In this document: in pieces, positions 8,013 through 15,765 of the stretch | Layout of the letters: every line of letters begins with the position of its first letter | How positions within the stretch are numbered: the first letter of the stretch is position 1 | Origin: an uncultured Opitutia bacterium | GTDB taxonomy: Bacteria > Verrucomicrobiota > Verrucomicrobiia > Opitutales > UBA953 | Length of the DNA: 26,050 bases | Assembly (NCBI GenBank): GCA_903829855.1 | Contig: CAIKRN010000204.1 | Span: forward strand, 1-26,050 | Reading direction: 5' to 3' | Program-made: the position numbers and the translations under genes | Notes under the pieces: generated by a model | Told to the model about the DNA's origin: nothing | The model's database searches: none | What the model saw: only the letters and a program-made list of their open reading frames with translations

Positions 8013-9497
8013 ATGAGCGAAAAGCCCGACCTCAACGCCATCTCCCACGACCTCTTTGCGGTCCGAAACGAGAAACTCGCCCAACTCCGTGCCGCGGGTG
8101 AAGACCCCTTCCGTGCCAACTGGAATCAGACCCATGTTTCGACCGAATGCCCAGCCCTCCTCCCCGAAGGCGTCGAGGAAGGTCCGGAGGTTTCCGTCGC
8201 GGGCCGAATCGTCGCCCTGCGCGTCATGGGTAAGGCCAGCTTCGTCAAGATTCTCGATCGTGGTGGCATCATTCAGACGTACTTCACGCGCGACGCCCTT
8301 GGCGAAGCCTACGACACCCATTTTAAGAAGATGCTCGATACCGGCGATTTCGTCGGCGTGCGTGGCAAGCTCTTCCGCACCAAGACCGGCGAGGTCACCG
8401 TGCGCACCGCGGAGTATCGCTTGGTCTCCAAGGCCCTGCGTCCGTTGCCGGAGAAGTGGGCTGGCCTGACTGATGCCGAGAAAATCTATCGCCAGCGTTA
8501 CCTTGATCTCGTCGTGAACGAGGAATCCCGCCGCCGCCTCCTTGTGCGTAGCCGCGTGGTCGAGGCCATCCGCCGTTTCCTGTGGAGCCGCGATTTCACC
8601 GAAGTCGAGACCCCCGCACTGCACGCCATCGCCGGTGGTGCCGCCGCCCGTCCGTTCGAGACGCACTCCAATGCGCTCGATTGCGATTTCTATCTCCGCA
8701 TCGCCCTCGAGTTGCACCTCAAGCGTTGCTTGGTCGGCGGTCTGGATCGCGTCTTTGAAATCGGACGCGTCTTCCGCAATGAAGGCGTCTCGGTCAAGCA
8801 TAGCCCTGAGTTCACGATGTTGGAAGCCTATCAGGCTTACACGGATTACCGCGGTATGATGGAGCTCGTTCGTTCGATGATCCAGAAAGTCTGCGCCGAC
8901 GTCCTCGGCACGACGGTCGTCACCCGTCCGGATGGCGTGACCATCGAACTCGGCGGCGAATGGCGCGAGGCGAAATACAAAGACTTGATCGTGGAACGCA
9001 CCGGCGATCCGCAGTGGTTCGCCCGGACTAAGGAAGAAAAGATTGCCGCCTGCAAAGCCCTCGGCCTACACGAGCCGCGCACCGATTGGGAAGACTTCGA
9101 AGTCACCAACGAGGTCTTCGGCAAACTCATCGAACCCGGCCTCATTCAGCCGACTTTCGTGACGCATATCCCAAAGGAGCTCTGCCCGCTCGCCAAGGTC
9201 ACCGTCGGCGACGACACCACGATCGACGTCTTCGAGCTCTGCATCAACGGCCAGGAGATCGCTCCGGCCTACTCCGAGCAGAATGACCCCGGCGTGCAGC
9301 GCAAGATGCTGGAGATTCAGGCTGGCGCCGAGACGCAGAAGATCGACGAGGACTTCCTCCTCGCGCTCGAGCATGGCATGCCTCCCGCCGGCGGACTTGG
9401 GATTGGTATCGACCGATTGGTTATCCTCCTGACCGGAGCGGCCAATATCCGCGACGTCATCCTCTTCCCGACGCTTGCTCCGGAAGCCCAGGCCTGA
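8013..9497 (+). CDS. lysS: Lysyl-tRNA synthetase, class II
   Basis: Charges tRNA-Lys with lysine using ATP. The 494-residue protein has the class II LysRS layout: an N-terminal OB-fold anticodon-binding domain (about residues 50-170, VAGRIVALRVMGKASFVKI and RTKTGEVTVR), then the catalytic domain with motif 1 (RRFLWSRDFTEVETPALHAIAGGAAARPF), motif 2 (FEIGRVFRNEGVSVKHSPEFTMLE) and motif 3 (GGLGIGIDRLVILLTGAANIRDVILFP). The ATG at 8013 gives a normal N-terminus; it is preceded by GGGGTAGCCAAC, at best a weak Shine-Dalgarno. It is divergent from thyA across a 104-nt gap and is followed closely by the lolC-type gene, so lysS may head a lysS-lolC-lolD unit. No T-box or lysine riboswitch is apparent in the short leader. 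Confidence 0.97.
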   Translation: MSEKPDLNAISHDLFAVRNEKLAQLRAAGEDPFRANWNQTHVSTECPALLPEGVEEGPEVSVAGRIVALRVMGKASFVKILDRGGIIQTYFTRDALGEAYDTHFKKMLDTGDFVGVRGKLFRTKTGEVTVRTAEYRLVSKALRPLPEKWAGLTDAEKIYRQRYLDLVVNEESRRRLLVRSRVVEAIRRFLWSRDFTEVETPALHAIAGGAAARPFETHSNALDCDFYLRIALELHLKRCLVGGLDRVFEIGRVFRNEGVSVKHSPEFTMLEAYQAYTDYRGMMELVRSMIQKVCADVLGTTVVTRPDGVTIELGGEWREAKYKDLIVERTGDPQWFARTKEEKIAACKALGLHEPRTDWEDFEVTNEVFGKLIEPGLIQPTFVTHIPKELCPLAKVTVGDDTTIDVFELCINGQEIAPAYSEQNDPGVQRKMLEIQAGAETQKIDEDFLLALEHGMPPAGGLGIGIDRLVILLTGAANIRDVILFPTLAPEAQA

Positions 9498-9507
9498 GTC
9501 TTTCCCT

Positions 9508-10728
9508 TTGCCTTGGTTCCTCCATCTCGCCCTCCGTCAGCTCTTTCCTCCCGGTAAGCGCTTCCCGGCGTTCGCGACGGTGTCGATCCTCGGCGTCGGC
9601 CTCGGCGTGGCTTCGTTGCTCGTCGTGCAGACGGTGATGAATGGCTTCGGCGAAGAGCATCGGCTGCGGATTCGCGAATCCTTCGGCGACTGCGTGATCG
9701 TCGGCGCGGCCCCCATCGCCAATCCTGATGAACTGGTTGCGAAGCTGCGCTTGGACAAGGAAGTCGATGGTGCCACGGCCTACGCTGAAGGACCGGGCTT
9801 ACTTCGCCGCGGGGATTTCTCTGGAGTGGCCGGAGTGCGCGGCATCGATCCAGCGGATAAGCGTCAGCCAGCCCGTCAATATGTCACCGCCGGAAAATTC
9901 GACGACCTCGACGACGGTCGCGTTATTCTTGGCTACGGTCTCGCCCGTAATCTGCGCGCACAAGTGGGCGACCGCATCGAGCTTTGGTCTCCGGCGATGG
10001 CCGAACGTGCCGAAAAAGGGAAGGCGCCGCTCCCGGCCGAGCTCGAGGTGTGTGCGATTGTGCGGACGGGCTTCACCGAAGTGGATGATCGCGCGGCCTT
10101 GATTCCGCTCCGCCGTTTCCGCGAGATCTGGAGTCTTGGCCCGCGCGCCCATGGCGTGATCCTCCGCCTCAAGAACCCCGCGCAGGCCGCCGCCACTGCC
10201 GGGCGCTTGGGCGTCGGTCATCCAGATCTGCGCTTCGTGCCCTGGCAGGATATCAAGAAGAACTTCCTCGAGGCCATTCGCTTTGAGAAGACGATGCTCT
10301 TCTTCCTGATGTTCATTATCACCTTGGTCGCCTCGTTTTCCATCGGCAGCACGCTTTTCTCCGCGGTGATTCGGCGTTCGCGCGAAATCGGCGTCTTGGT
10401 TTCCTTGGGTTCCGGGCGCTGGCAATTAGTGGGTCTCTTCGGCGTCCAAGGGCTGCTGATCGGCGCCCTTGGCACGGCGTTGGGTTTTGTGCTGACCTGG
10501 GTTATGCTCTTCTTCCGGGAAAATATTCTTGGCAGCATTAATGCGGTCTTCGGCGACGGCGAAATGGTCGCGAATGTCTACCAATTCTCAAAAGTACCCC
10601 TGCATTACGACGTCTCGGATTTCGTCATCGCCGCGGCGTTTACCCTACTGACCACCACCATTGCCGGACTGGTGCCCGCGCTCTGGGCGGCTGGCCGCAA
10701 ACCTTCGGAGGCCATGCGCGATGCCTGA
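9508..10728 (+). CDS. lolC: Lipoprotein-releasing ABC transporter permease (LolC/LolE family)
   Basis: Membrane permease that, with LolD, extracts outer-membrane lipoproteins from the inner membrane. The layout is that of the LolC/E and MacB/FtsX fold: one helix near the N-terminus (FATVSILGVGLGVASLLVVQTVMNGF), a large periplasmic domain (about residues 50-255), then three helices (FFLMFIITLVASFSIGSTLF, LVGLFGVQGLLIGALGTALGFVLTWVMLFF and FVIAAAFTLLTTTIAGLVPALWAAGR). I chose the TTG at 9508, 10 nt after lysS, which gives 406 residues, near the family norm of about 400. A TTG at 9475 would overlap lysS by 23 nt. No ATG fits. The end overlaps lolD by 8 nt. No second permease gene is present, so the transporter may work as a homodimer (LolF-like), which is an inference. 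Whether it is closer to LolC or LolE cannot be told by eye. Confidence 0.85.
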   Translation: MPWFLHLALRQLFPPGKRFPAFATVSILGVGLGVASLLVVQTVMNGFGEEHRLRIRESFGDCVIVGAAPIANPDELVAKLRLDKEVDGATAYAEGPGLLRRGDFSGVAGVRGIDPADKRQPARQYVTAGKFDDLDDGRVILGYGLARNLRAQVGDRIELWSPAMAERAEKGKAPLPAELEVCAIVRTGFTEVDDRAALIPLRRFREIWSLGPRAHGVILRLKNPAQAAATAGRLGVGHPDLRFVPWQDIKKNFLEAIRFEKTMLFFLMFIITLVASFSIGSTLFSAVIRRSREIGVLVSLGSGRWQLVGLFGVQGLLIGALGTALGFVLTWVMLFFRENILGSINAVFGDGEMVANVYQFSKVPLHYDVSDFVIAAAFTLLTTTIAGLVPALWAAGRKPSEAMRDA

Positions 10729-11392
10729 CGTCGTCCTCCAGGCTCGTGGCCTCGCCAAGGCTTTCGCGGCCCCTTCGGGACTTCTGGCGGTGTTGACCGA
10801 TGTCTCCCTGGAGGTTTTCTCCGGCGAGTCTGTTTCCATCCGTGGTTCCTCGGGCTCTGGTAAGACGACGCTGTTACAACTGCTCGGCGGTCTCGATGAG
10901 CCGGATGTCGGTGAGGTGCGCGTGCTGGCGCCGGGGCTCGGTCTCGTGCGACCTCGCACCTCCCTTGGGCGAGGCGTCGGTTTCGTCTTTCAGAATTACC
11001 AGCTGATGCCCGAACTCACGGCGCTGGAGAATGTTTCTTTGGCGGCCCGCATTGCCGGGGTTGATGCCGGCCCAGCCGAATCCGCCGCCCGTGAACTGCT
11101 CGCGCAGGTAGGCCTCATCGATCGTCTCGATCATCTCCCTTCGCGTCTTTCGGGCGGCGAATGCCAGCGGGTCGCCATCGCCCGGGCTTTGGTTAATAAG
11201 CCATCGGTCATCCTCGCCGACGAGCCTACGGGAAATCTGGACGAGCGCACGGGCGTCGAAATTATGAACCTCTTGCTGGGTGTCGTCGCAGAGCGTGGGG
11301 CTGCCCTCGTCTTGGTGACGCATCACCGTGAATTCGCTGAACGGGTCGGGCGTCGTTTCGTCTTATCCGGTGGCGTACTTTCACCCGCCTGA
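10721..11392 (+). CDS. lolD: Lipoprotein-releasing ABC transporter ATP-binding protein LolD
   Basis: ATPase subunit that powers release of lipoproteins from the inner membrane together with the preceding permease. All ABC motifs are visible in 223 residues: Walker A GSSGSGKTT (residues 42-50), Q-loop FQNYQLMPELTALENV, signature LSGGECQRVAIARAL, Walker B VILADEPTGNLDERTG and the H-loop His in LVTHHREFAE. The FQNYQLMPELTALENV stretch and the length fit the LolD/MacB-type group. The ATG at 10721 overlaps the permease stop by 8 nt, a common arrangement for coupled subunits; an upstream in-frame start would run far into the permease gene. The partner assignment rests on the neighbour, since ATPases of this group are hard to separate (FtsE, MacB, LolD). 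Confidence 0.9.
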   Translation: MPDVVLQARGLAKAFAAPSGLLAVLTDVSLEVFSGESVSIRGSSGSGKTTLLQLLGGLDEPDVGEVRVLAPGLGLVRPRTSLGRGVGFVFQNYQLMPELTALENVSLAARIAGVDAGPAESAARELLAQVGLIDRLDHLPSRLSGGECQRVAIARALVNKPSVILADEPTGNLDERTGVEIMNLLLGVVAERGAALVLVTHHREFAERVGRRFVLSGGVLSPA

Positions 11393-11430
11393 TTTGACAT
11401 CGGGGCAGGGTTGGGTTGGCTGGTGAGACG

Positions 11431-12081
11431 ATGAACGCCGCCCTGACCCCTTCTCAGCTGATTGCTTCCCTTGAATGGCGCTACGCCACGAAGCTCTTCG
11501 ACACCCGGAAATTGCCCGACGCGACCTGGGCTGCCCTCGAGGAGTCCCTCCGCCTTTCGCCTTCGTCCTACGGCCTCCAGCCTTGGAAGTTCTTCATCAT
11601 CGCCGACCCAGTAGTCCGCGCCAAGCTCCGCCCCGTCTCTTGGAATCAATCCCAGGTCACGGATGCCTCGCATCTCGTCGTCTTCGCCCGTCGCACCGAA
11701 ATCACCGAGCAGGACGTGAATGATTTCTTCAACCAGATGGTTTCCGAGCGCGGTGCCGATGCGACGAAGCTCGAACCCTACCGCCAGATGATGATCGGCG
11801 GTGTCGTGAATGGGAAGGACGCCGCGGGCCAGAAGGAATGGGCCGCCCGCCAACTTTATATTGCCCTGGGTCAACTCATGGGAGCGGCCGCCGCCCTCGC
11901 GGTCGATACTTGCGCACTCGAAGGCATCGATCCCGCGGCTTACACCGAAATCCTCGGCCTCAAGGGCTCGGGCTTCGAAGTCGTGGTCGCCTGCGCGGTC
12001 GGTTACCGTTCGACGGAAGATAAGTACGCCGCGTTCAAGAAGATCCGCTTCCCCGCGAGTCGCGTGATCGGTCGCGTCTAA
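11431..12081 (+). CDS. NAD(P)H-dependent nitroreductase, NfsB-like
   Basis: An FMN-dependent oxidoreductase of the nitroreductase superfamily. These enzymes reduce nitro compounds, quinones or flavins; the natural substrate here is unknown. The 216-residue length equals that of E. coli NfsB (217). Seen are the N-terminal ASLEWRYATKLFD, the PSSYGLQPWKFFII flavin-binding region, KEWAARQLYIALGQLMGAAAAL and the GFEVVVACAVGYRSTEDKYA segment. I chose the ATG at 11431, preceded by GGTGAG at a usable distance, over a TTG at 11416. It lies 38 nt after lolD and may be part of the same transcript. Its stop codon abuts the stop of the convergent helicase gene with no bases between. The family is secure, the substrate is not. 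Confidence 0.88.
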   Translation: MNAALTPSQLIASLEWRYATKLFDTRKLPDATWAALEESLRLSPSSYGLQPWKFFIIADPVVRAKLRPVSWNQSQVTDASHLVVFARRTEITEQDVNDFFNQMVSERGADATKLEPYRQMMIGGVVNGKDAAGQKEWAARQLYIALGQLMGAAAALAVDTCALEGIDPAAYTEILGLKGSGFEVVVACAVGYRSTEDKYAAFKKIRFPASRVIGRV

Positions 12082-14376
12082 TTAACTGCGGGCAGACCAG
12101 CGCACGAAGTCATCGTCATCGGCGAGGACTTCAGGGTCGCCGTATTCGGTCGAAAGTAAGCTGCGGTAGGCTTCGTCCGCAAAACGGCGACAGTGTAGTA
12201 ACACGCGAGCGGAGTGGCCAGGTGCGCGGACCAAACGGCCGAGGGCTTGGTTCACCTTGCGCATCCCTGGGCGGACATAAGCCAATGAGAACGCGTCCTC
12301 CGAGCCATCGTTGACGAACATTTTTCGGCGGGCTTCTTGCAGGGCATTAACCTCAGGGAGGGCGGGGCCGATGACCACGGCAGAACGAATGCGTCCGCCG
12401 AGCATGTCGACCCCTTCGCCGAGTGAACCTCCGAGGATGAGGCAGAGAATCGTGTACCGGTTGAGCGAGTCTTCGACGAAGCGGGCGGTGCCATCTGGCC
12501 CGAGCCCACGGGGTTGCAGCGCCACGTCGGCTTTTGGATCGAGGTCGCGCACTTCTTTCACGACCGCCTCAGCGTATTTATACGACGGGAAGAAGGCGGC
12601 GACGGCGCCTTCCTGAGAGAGGCGAAGTAGGGCCGCCGCGGTCTTGGGGAGATGTCCTTCGCGGGTTTTCAGCCGCGTATCGACGCGTCCATCGATGGCG
12701 ACGGTGTAAGCGCCTTGGCGCCAAGGGGCGAGGGCGGCGACATTGACGAGGAGATCGGAATCGAGTCCGCACTCGGCCGCGAGCGCGCCGCGGGGCCCGG
12801 GGGTGGCGGTCATCAAAAGCGAATGCCCAAAGGCTTTGATGCGTTCCCCGGTGGCTTTGGCCGCCGAGAGGCAATCGAGACTCAGGAGGCCCGGGCGGGG
12901 CGACCAAAGTAGCCAACCGAGATCCGCAGCCTCCAGCCTCTCTGACCACGCCGCCGCATTCCACACGGCCTGCTTGGCTGCATCTGGCAAGTCGTCGGTA
13001 TTGAACGGGTGTTCGGCGGCGAGCACGGACATCCGTTCGGCGATGGCCATCGCTTCGACGCGATCATCGGGCGAGAGCGCATCCGCTTTAGGCAGGCGTT
13101 GAATAAAATCAGCCCACATCTGGGCGGTTTGAGCCCAAGCTTCCGGCGCGCGAAAGCGCGTCAGGGTGAAGGCGAAATCGGCGGCCGCTTCCGCTTCATC
13201 CCGCATCGAGAGGCATTCAGCCGCGCGGTCGGGCAGGTTGTGCGCTTCGTCGACGATGAGCACCGTGTCATGCATGTCCCACCCGGGCACGGTTTCAAGG
13301 GCAGCCCGATTGCGCGGCGAGAAGACGTAGTTATAATCGCAGATGACCACATCCGCGTGGGCGAGCATGGCCTTGGTGATATCCCAAGGGGGGACGCCCG
13401 CGATACGCCCAATCTCGCGGATGCGCCGAAGGTCGGCGGCGTCTTCGAGGAGGGATTGCGGGTCGATTTTGGCGTTGGCCCAATTCCGGCGAATCTGTTC
13501 CGGGTCATCGGTGAGTCCTTCGATTTCGTGTTCGGCGCGCGGACGTAGGAGCAGGGCGCGGAGTTCGCCGGGCTTCGCGAGGCGGCGGAGTTCCGCGAGC
13601 ACCTGAAGCTGACCGGTGCCTTTGCCGGTGAGGTAAAGTAGGCGACCCGCGCGACCACCACGTAGCAGCGCGAGGCCGTGCCGAAGAGCGGCGGAGGTTT
13701 TTCCGAAGCCCGTGGGGGCGACGAGCAGGCGGGTGGGGGAATCCAGGCCCGCTTGGTCCAAGTCGGCACAGCACTGCAGCCATTCGGGGCGGGGTTCTTT
13801 AAAAGGTAAGCGATCCGGTAGACTCAACAATCGGGCATGACTTGCCCGCCGGTTCTCCGCATGGAAAGCGACCGTCTCCGCTTGCGTGAGCAAATCGCCT
13901 TCCGCCGAAGATGGGAGTGCGACCGCTTGGCGGGTGCCGTCATTCGGATCGACGAAGATGACTTCGCCTTTCACGGCGCGCATGCCTGAGGTGAGTCGGG
14001 CCGCGTGACAGTAAGCTGCCAGTTGCAGGAAATGCTGCGGGTAGCGACCGGCGAGAAACTCAACCTTGCGCGGGAGTTTCAGGCTAATGGTTTTGATTTC
14101 GCGGATGTGAATCTGATCCGCCGTTTCCAGCCATTGATCCGAGCGTCCCGTGATGGCGATGGTCCAGCCGAGCGCCCCGACCTCGCAGGCCACGGCCCTT
14201 TCAAATTGCCACCCCAGGCCTTCGGCTTCGGCGTCCTTGCGAAGGGTCTCATGCCACTGGCGTCCGGCTTCAGCCCGCCAAGGTGCTCCGCCCGCTCCGG
14301 CGCCAGGCCCTGGGCGGAAGGTTGCGAATTCCTGCGCACTTAGCTCGACGCGCCTCGTCTTGATGTCGATGCGCAT
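12082..14376 (-). CDS. PD-(D/E)XK nuclease / XPD-Rad3-DinG family helicase fusion lacking the Fe-S cysteines
   Basis: The 764-residue protein reads as two parts. Residues 1-190 look like a PD-(D/E)XK nuclease of the RecB/Cas4 type: Asp80 in TGRSDQW, Glu93-Ile-Lys95 in HIREIKTISL, and a following QHFLQLAAYCHA helix with Gln118. Residues 195-764 are a superfamily 2 helicase of the XPD/DinG branch: QxxC-type entry at EWLQCC, Walker A APTGFGKT (220-227), VVICDYNYVFSP, DEAH box at 376-379 (LIVDEAHNLPDRA), LLMTATPG, SLGEGVDMLGG and QALGRLVRAP (motif VI). XPD-type enzymes hold a 4Fe-4S cluster on four cysteines between Walker A and the DEAH box. Here the interval 228-345 has no cysteine, and the expected CPW/CPY reads PPWDITK. 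The ATG overlaps the preceding RecO-like stop by one base. The likely role is DNA repair or processing of branched or damaged DNA (inference). Confidence 0.82.
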   Translation of the reverse strand: MRIDIKTRRVELSAQEFATFRPGPGAGAGGAPWRAEAGRQWHETLRKDAEAEGLGWQFERAVACEVGALGWTIAITGRSDQWLETADQIHIREIKTISLKLPRKVEFLAGRYPQHFLQLAAYCHAARLTSGMRAVKGEVIFVDPNDGTRQAVALPSSAEGDLLTQAETVAFHAENRRASHARLLSLPDRLPFKEPRPEWLQCCADLDQAGLDSPTRLLVAPTGFGKTSAALRHGLALLRGGRAGRLLYLTGKGTGQLQVLAELRRLAKPGELRALLLRPRAEHEIEGLTDDPEQIRRNWANAKIDPQSLLEDAADLRRIREIGRIAGVPPWDITKAMLAHADVVICDYNYVFSPRNRAALETVPGWDMHDTVLIVDEAHNLPDRAAECLSMRDEAEAAADFAFTLTRFRAPEAWAQTAQMWADFIQRLPKADALSPDDRVEAMAIAERMSVLAAEHPFNTDDLPDAAKQAVWNAAAWSERLEAADLGWLLWSPRPGLLSLDCLSAAKATGERIKAFGHSLLMTATPGPRGALAAECGLDSDLLVNVAALAPWRQGAYTVAIDGRVDTRLKTREGHLPKTAAALLRLSQEGAVAAFFPSYKYAEAVVKEVRDLDPKADVALQPRGLGPDGTARFVEDSLNRYTILCLILGGSLGEGVDMLGGRIRSAVVIGPALPEVNALQEARRKMFVNDGSEDAFSLAYVRPGMRKVNQALGRLVRAPGHSARVLLHCRRFADEAYRSLLSTEYGDPEVLADDDDFVRWSARS

Positions 14377-14978
14377 CAGGGCAGGATGAAGTGGGCTTCG
14401 CCCGCGGCCCAGCGTTCCAAGTCAGTGGCCAAGGCGGCGACGGTTTCTTCGTCCGTTGACTGGGCATCCAGCGGCTGCGTCAAGATTGCCGCGGCGTAAC
14501 CTTGGCGGGCCCCCAGTCGGGTATACCACTGCTCGTGGACGCCCCAGCCGCCGTCTTTGAGCATGAGCCAGAGGCTTTTAAAATAGGCACAATCGGCGCG
14601 GGGTCGCGCCACCATGGCATCGAAACTTTCGAGGGCGATACGGTAGCAAACTTCCGCGGATTCGGGTGGGGGCGGGTTTTTGCGAATCATCGCCGCGAGA
14701 CGGCAGGCACGTTCCAAGGTGCGATGATCGCGGGCGACGCCGGCCCGGCGGGTGAGGAGGCGATAGTCGCGGGCGAAGCGCATGCCTCCGTCCTTGGCCC
14801 GTTCCAGGATGACTTCACCTTCGTCGAATAAATCGGGCAGCGTGGCATCTTTGCCGCGGCGCGTGCGAATGAGGCAACGGAGTAGGCCCTCCGCGGGCTC
14901 GAGCAGCGTGAGCAAAGAGTGCGACTCCCCTGAAGGATCGCAGCCTAGGACCAGGCAACGGAGGCTCGTAGTGGACAT
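14376..14978 (-). CDS. RecO-like DNA repair protein
   Basis: A 200-residue soluble protein resembling the recombination mediator RecO, which helps load RecA on SSB-coated single strands. The N-terminus (SLRCLVLGCDPSGESHSLLTLLEPAEGLLRCLIRTRRGKDATLPDLFDEGEVILER) matches the RecO OB-fold pattern, including the early Glu-Ser turn and the basic strand. The rest is helical, with a segment (YFKSLWLMLKDGGWGVHEQWYTRLG) that looks like the RecO helix before its C-terminal part. It is shorter than E. coli RecO (242) and shows no CxxC zinc site. The gene begins 6 nt after the DUF502 stop and its TGA overlaps the helicase ATG by one base, so the products are probably made together. Identification is by pattern, not by a strong motif; a RecO paralogue dedicated to the helicase is an alternative. 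Confidence 0.62.
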   Translation of the reverse strand: MSTTSLRCLVLGCDPSGESHSLLTLLEPAEGLLRCLIRTRRGKDATLPDLFDEGEVILERAKDGGMRFARDYRLLTRRAGVARDHRTLERACRLAAMIRKNPPPPESAEVCYRIALESFDAMVARPRADCAYFKSLWLMLKDGGWGVHEQWYTRLGARQGYAAAILTQPLDAQSTDEETVAALATDLERWAAGEAHFILP

Positions 14979-14984
14979 TCCTGA

Positions 14985-15674
14985 CTATTCTTTTCTTCCG
15001 GACTTGGGAACCACCGACCCGAAACTCATCAATAAGCCGAGGGCTTCACCCACGGTCAGTTTCGTCTCCCGGACTTCTTCGGGGGCGAGGTGTAGGATGA
15101 CGCCGGTGGTGGGAGCCGGTGCGGCCGGGATAAAGACGTTCACGACCTGTTTGCCGATGGCTTCGCTGAAGACCGTGGGTTGCTCATGGGTCACGAAGGC
15201 GATGGTCCACATACCCGGGCGGGGGAACTCCACCATCACCACGCGCCGGAAGGTGTCCTTATTGCGACCGCTCAAGGCGTCGACCATCTGGCGAATTGTG
15301 CCGTAAAGCGCACCGAGTCCAGGCGTGCGTTCGAGCAAGGTGGCGAACCATCGGTGCAGGAGTTTACCGAAGAGACGCTTGGAGAGAAATCCGACGACGA
15401 TCAGCAGGATGATCATCGCGACGGCGGAGGTGAGGACGAGCAGCTGGCGGGGAAACCCGAGATTGAAATCCGGTACGGGCATTTTGGCATTCACCCAAAA
15501 CCACTGCAGTCCGATTTCGGCGGCGGGTTGGATGAACTTGCCCATCAGGTCGAGCAGGACGGAAACCACGTACAGGGTCAGGCCGACCGGAAGTAGGAGG
15601 AAGAGGCCGGTCAGGAAATTATGGCCGAGACGGGATCGGAACGTATTTTTTTCCGTCGGTTCTGGCAGGCTCAT
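14985..15674 (-). CDS. DUF502 family membrane protein
   Basis: A 229-residue inner-membrane protein of the DUF502 family, whose function is not established. Two membrane helices are clear: GLFLLLPVGLTLYVVSVLLDLM (about 22-44) and LLVLTSAVAMIILLIVVGFLS (about 77-97). They are followed by a soluble domain with the family's characteristic GALYGTIRQMVDAL, RRVVMVEFPRPGMWTIAFVTHE, VNVFIPAAPAPTTGVI and VGEALGLLMSFGSVVP. I chose the ATG at 15674 because it places the first helix about 20 residues in; an ATG at 15806 would add 44 residues of Arg/Pro-rich sequence unlike the family. A strong inverted repeat lies 4 nt upstream. It leads the RecO-like and helicase genes (6 nt spacing), though a functional link is not implied by family knowledge. 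Confidence 0.87.
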   Translation of the reverse strand: MSLPEPTEKNTFRSRLGHNFLTGLFLLLPVGLTLYVVSVLLDLMGKFIQPAAEIGLQWFWVNAKMPVPDFNLGFPRQLLVLTSAVAMIILLIVVGFLSKRLFGKLLHRWFATLLERTPGLGALYGTIRQMVDALSGRNKDTFRRVVMVEFPRPGMWTIAFVTHEQPTVFSEAIGKQVVNVFIPAAPAPTTGVILHLAPEEVRETKLTVGEALGLLMSFGSVVPKSGRKE

Positions 15675-15678
15675 ACCA

Positions 15679-15706
15679 CCAGCAAAATGGGGTCGACCCC
15701 TGCTGG
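15679..15706. promoter_or_regulatory. Nested palindrome next to the DUF502 start
   Basis: CCAGCA (15679-15684) and TGCTGG (15701-15706) are exact complements flanking a perfect 12-bp palindrome GGGGTCGACCCC (15689-15700), with a one-sided AAAT bulge. It sits in the gap between the divergent DUF502 and SOUL-protein genes, ending 4 nt before the DUF502 ATG. It could be a transcription-factor operator or a leader hairpin. Only the symmetry is observed. Confidence 0.4.
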
Positions 15707-15765
15707 CAAGGGCGGTCGGCGATTTCCGGAGTTGGCGGCCCGTCTGGAAGCGGTTTGCTGGGGGG

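Noticed and set aside
7905..8801. 298-codon open frame antisense to lysS
   Set aside because: Long antisense frames are common opposite GC-rich genes; lysS has full family motifs across this stretch.
11394..11422. TTGACA hexamer after lolD as a -35 element for the nitroreductase gene
   Set aside because: No acceptable -10 hexamer occurs 16-18 bases downstream, so the match is probably chance.
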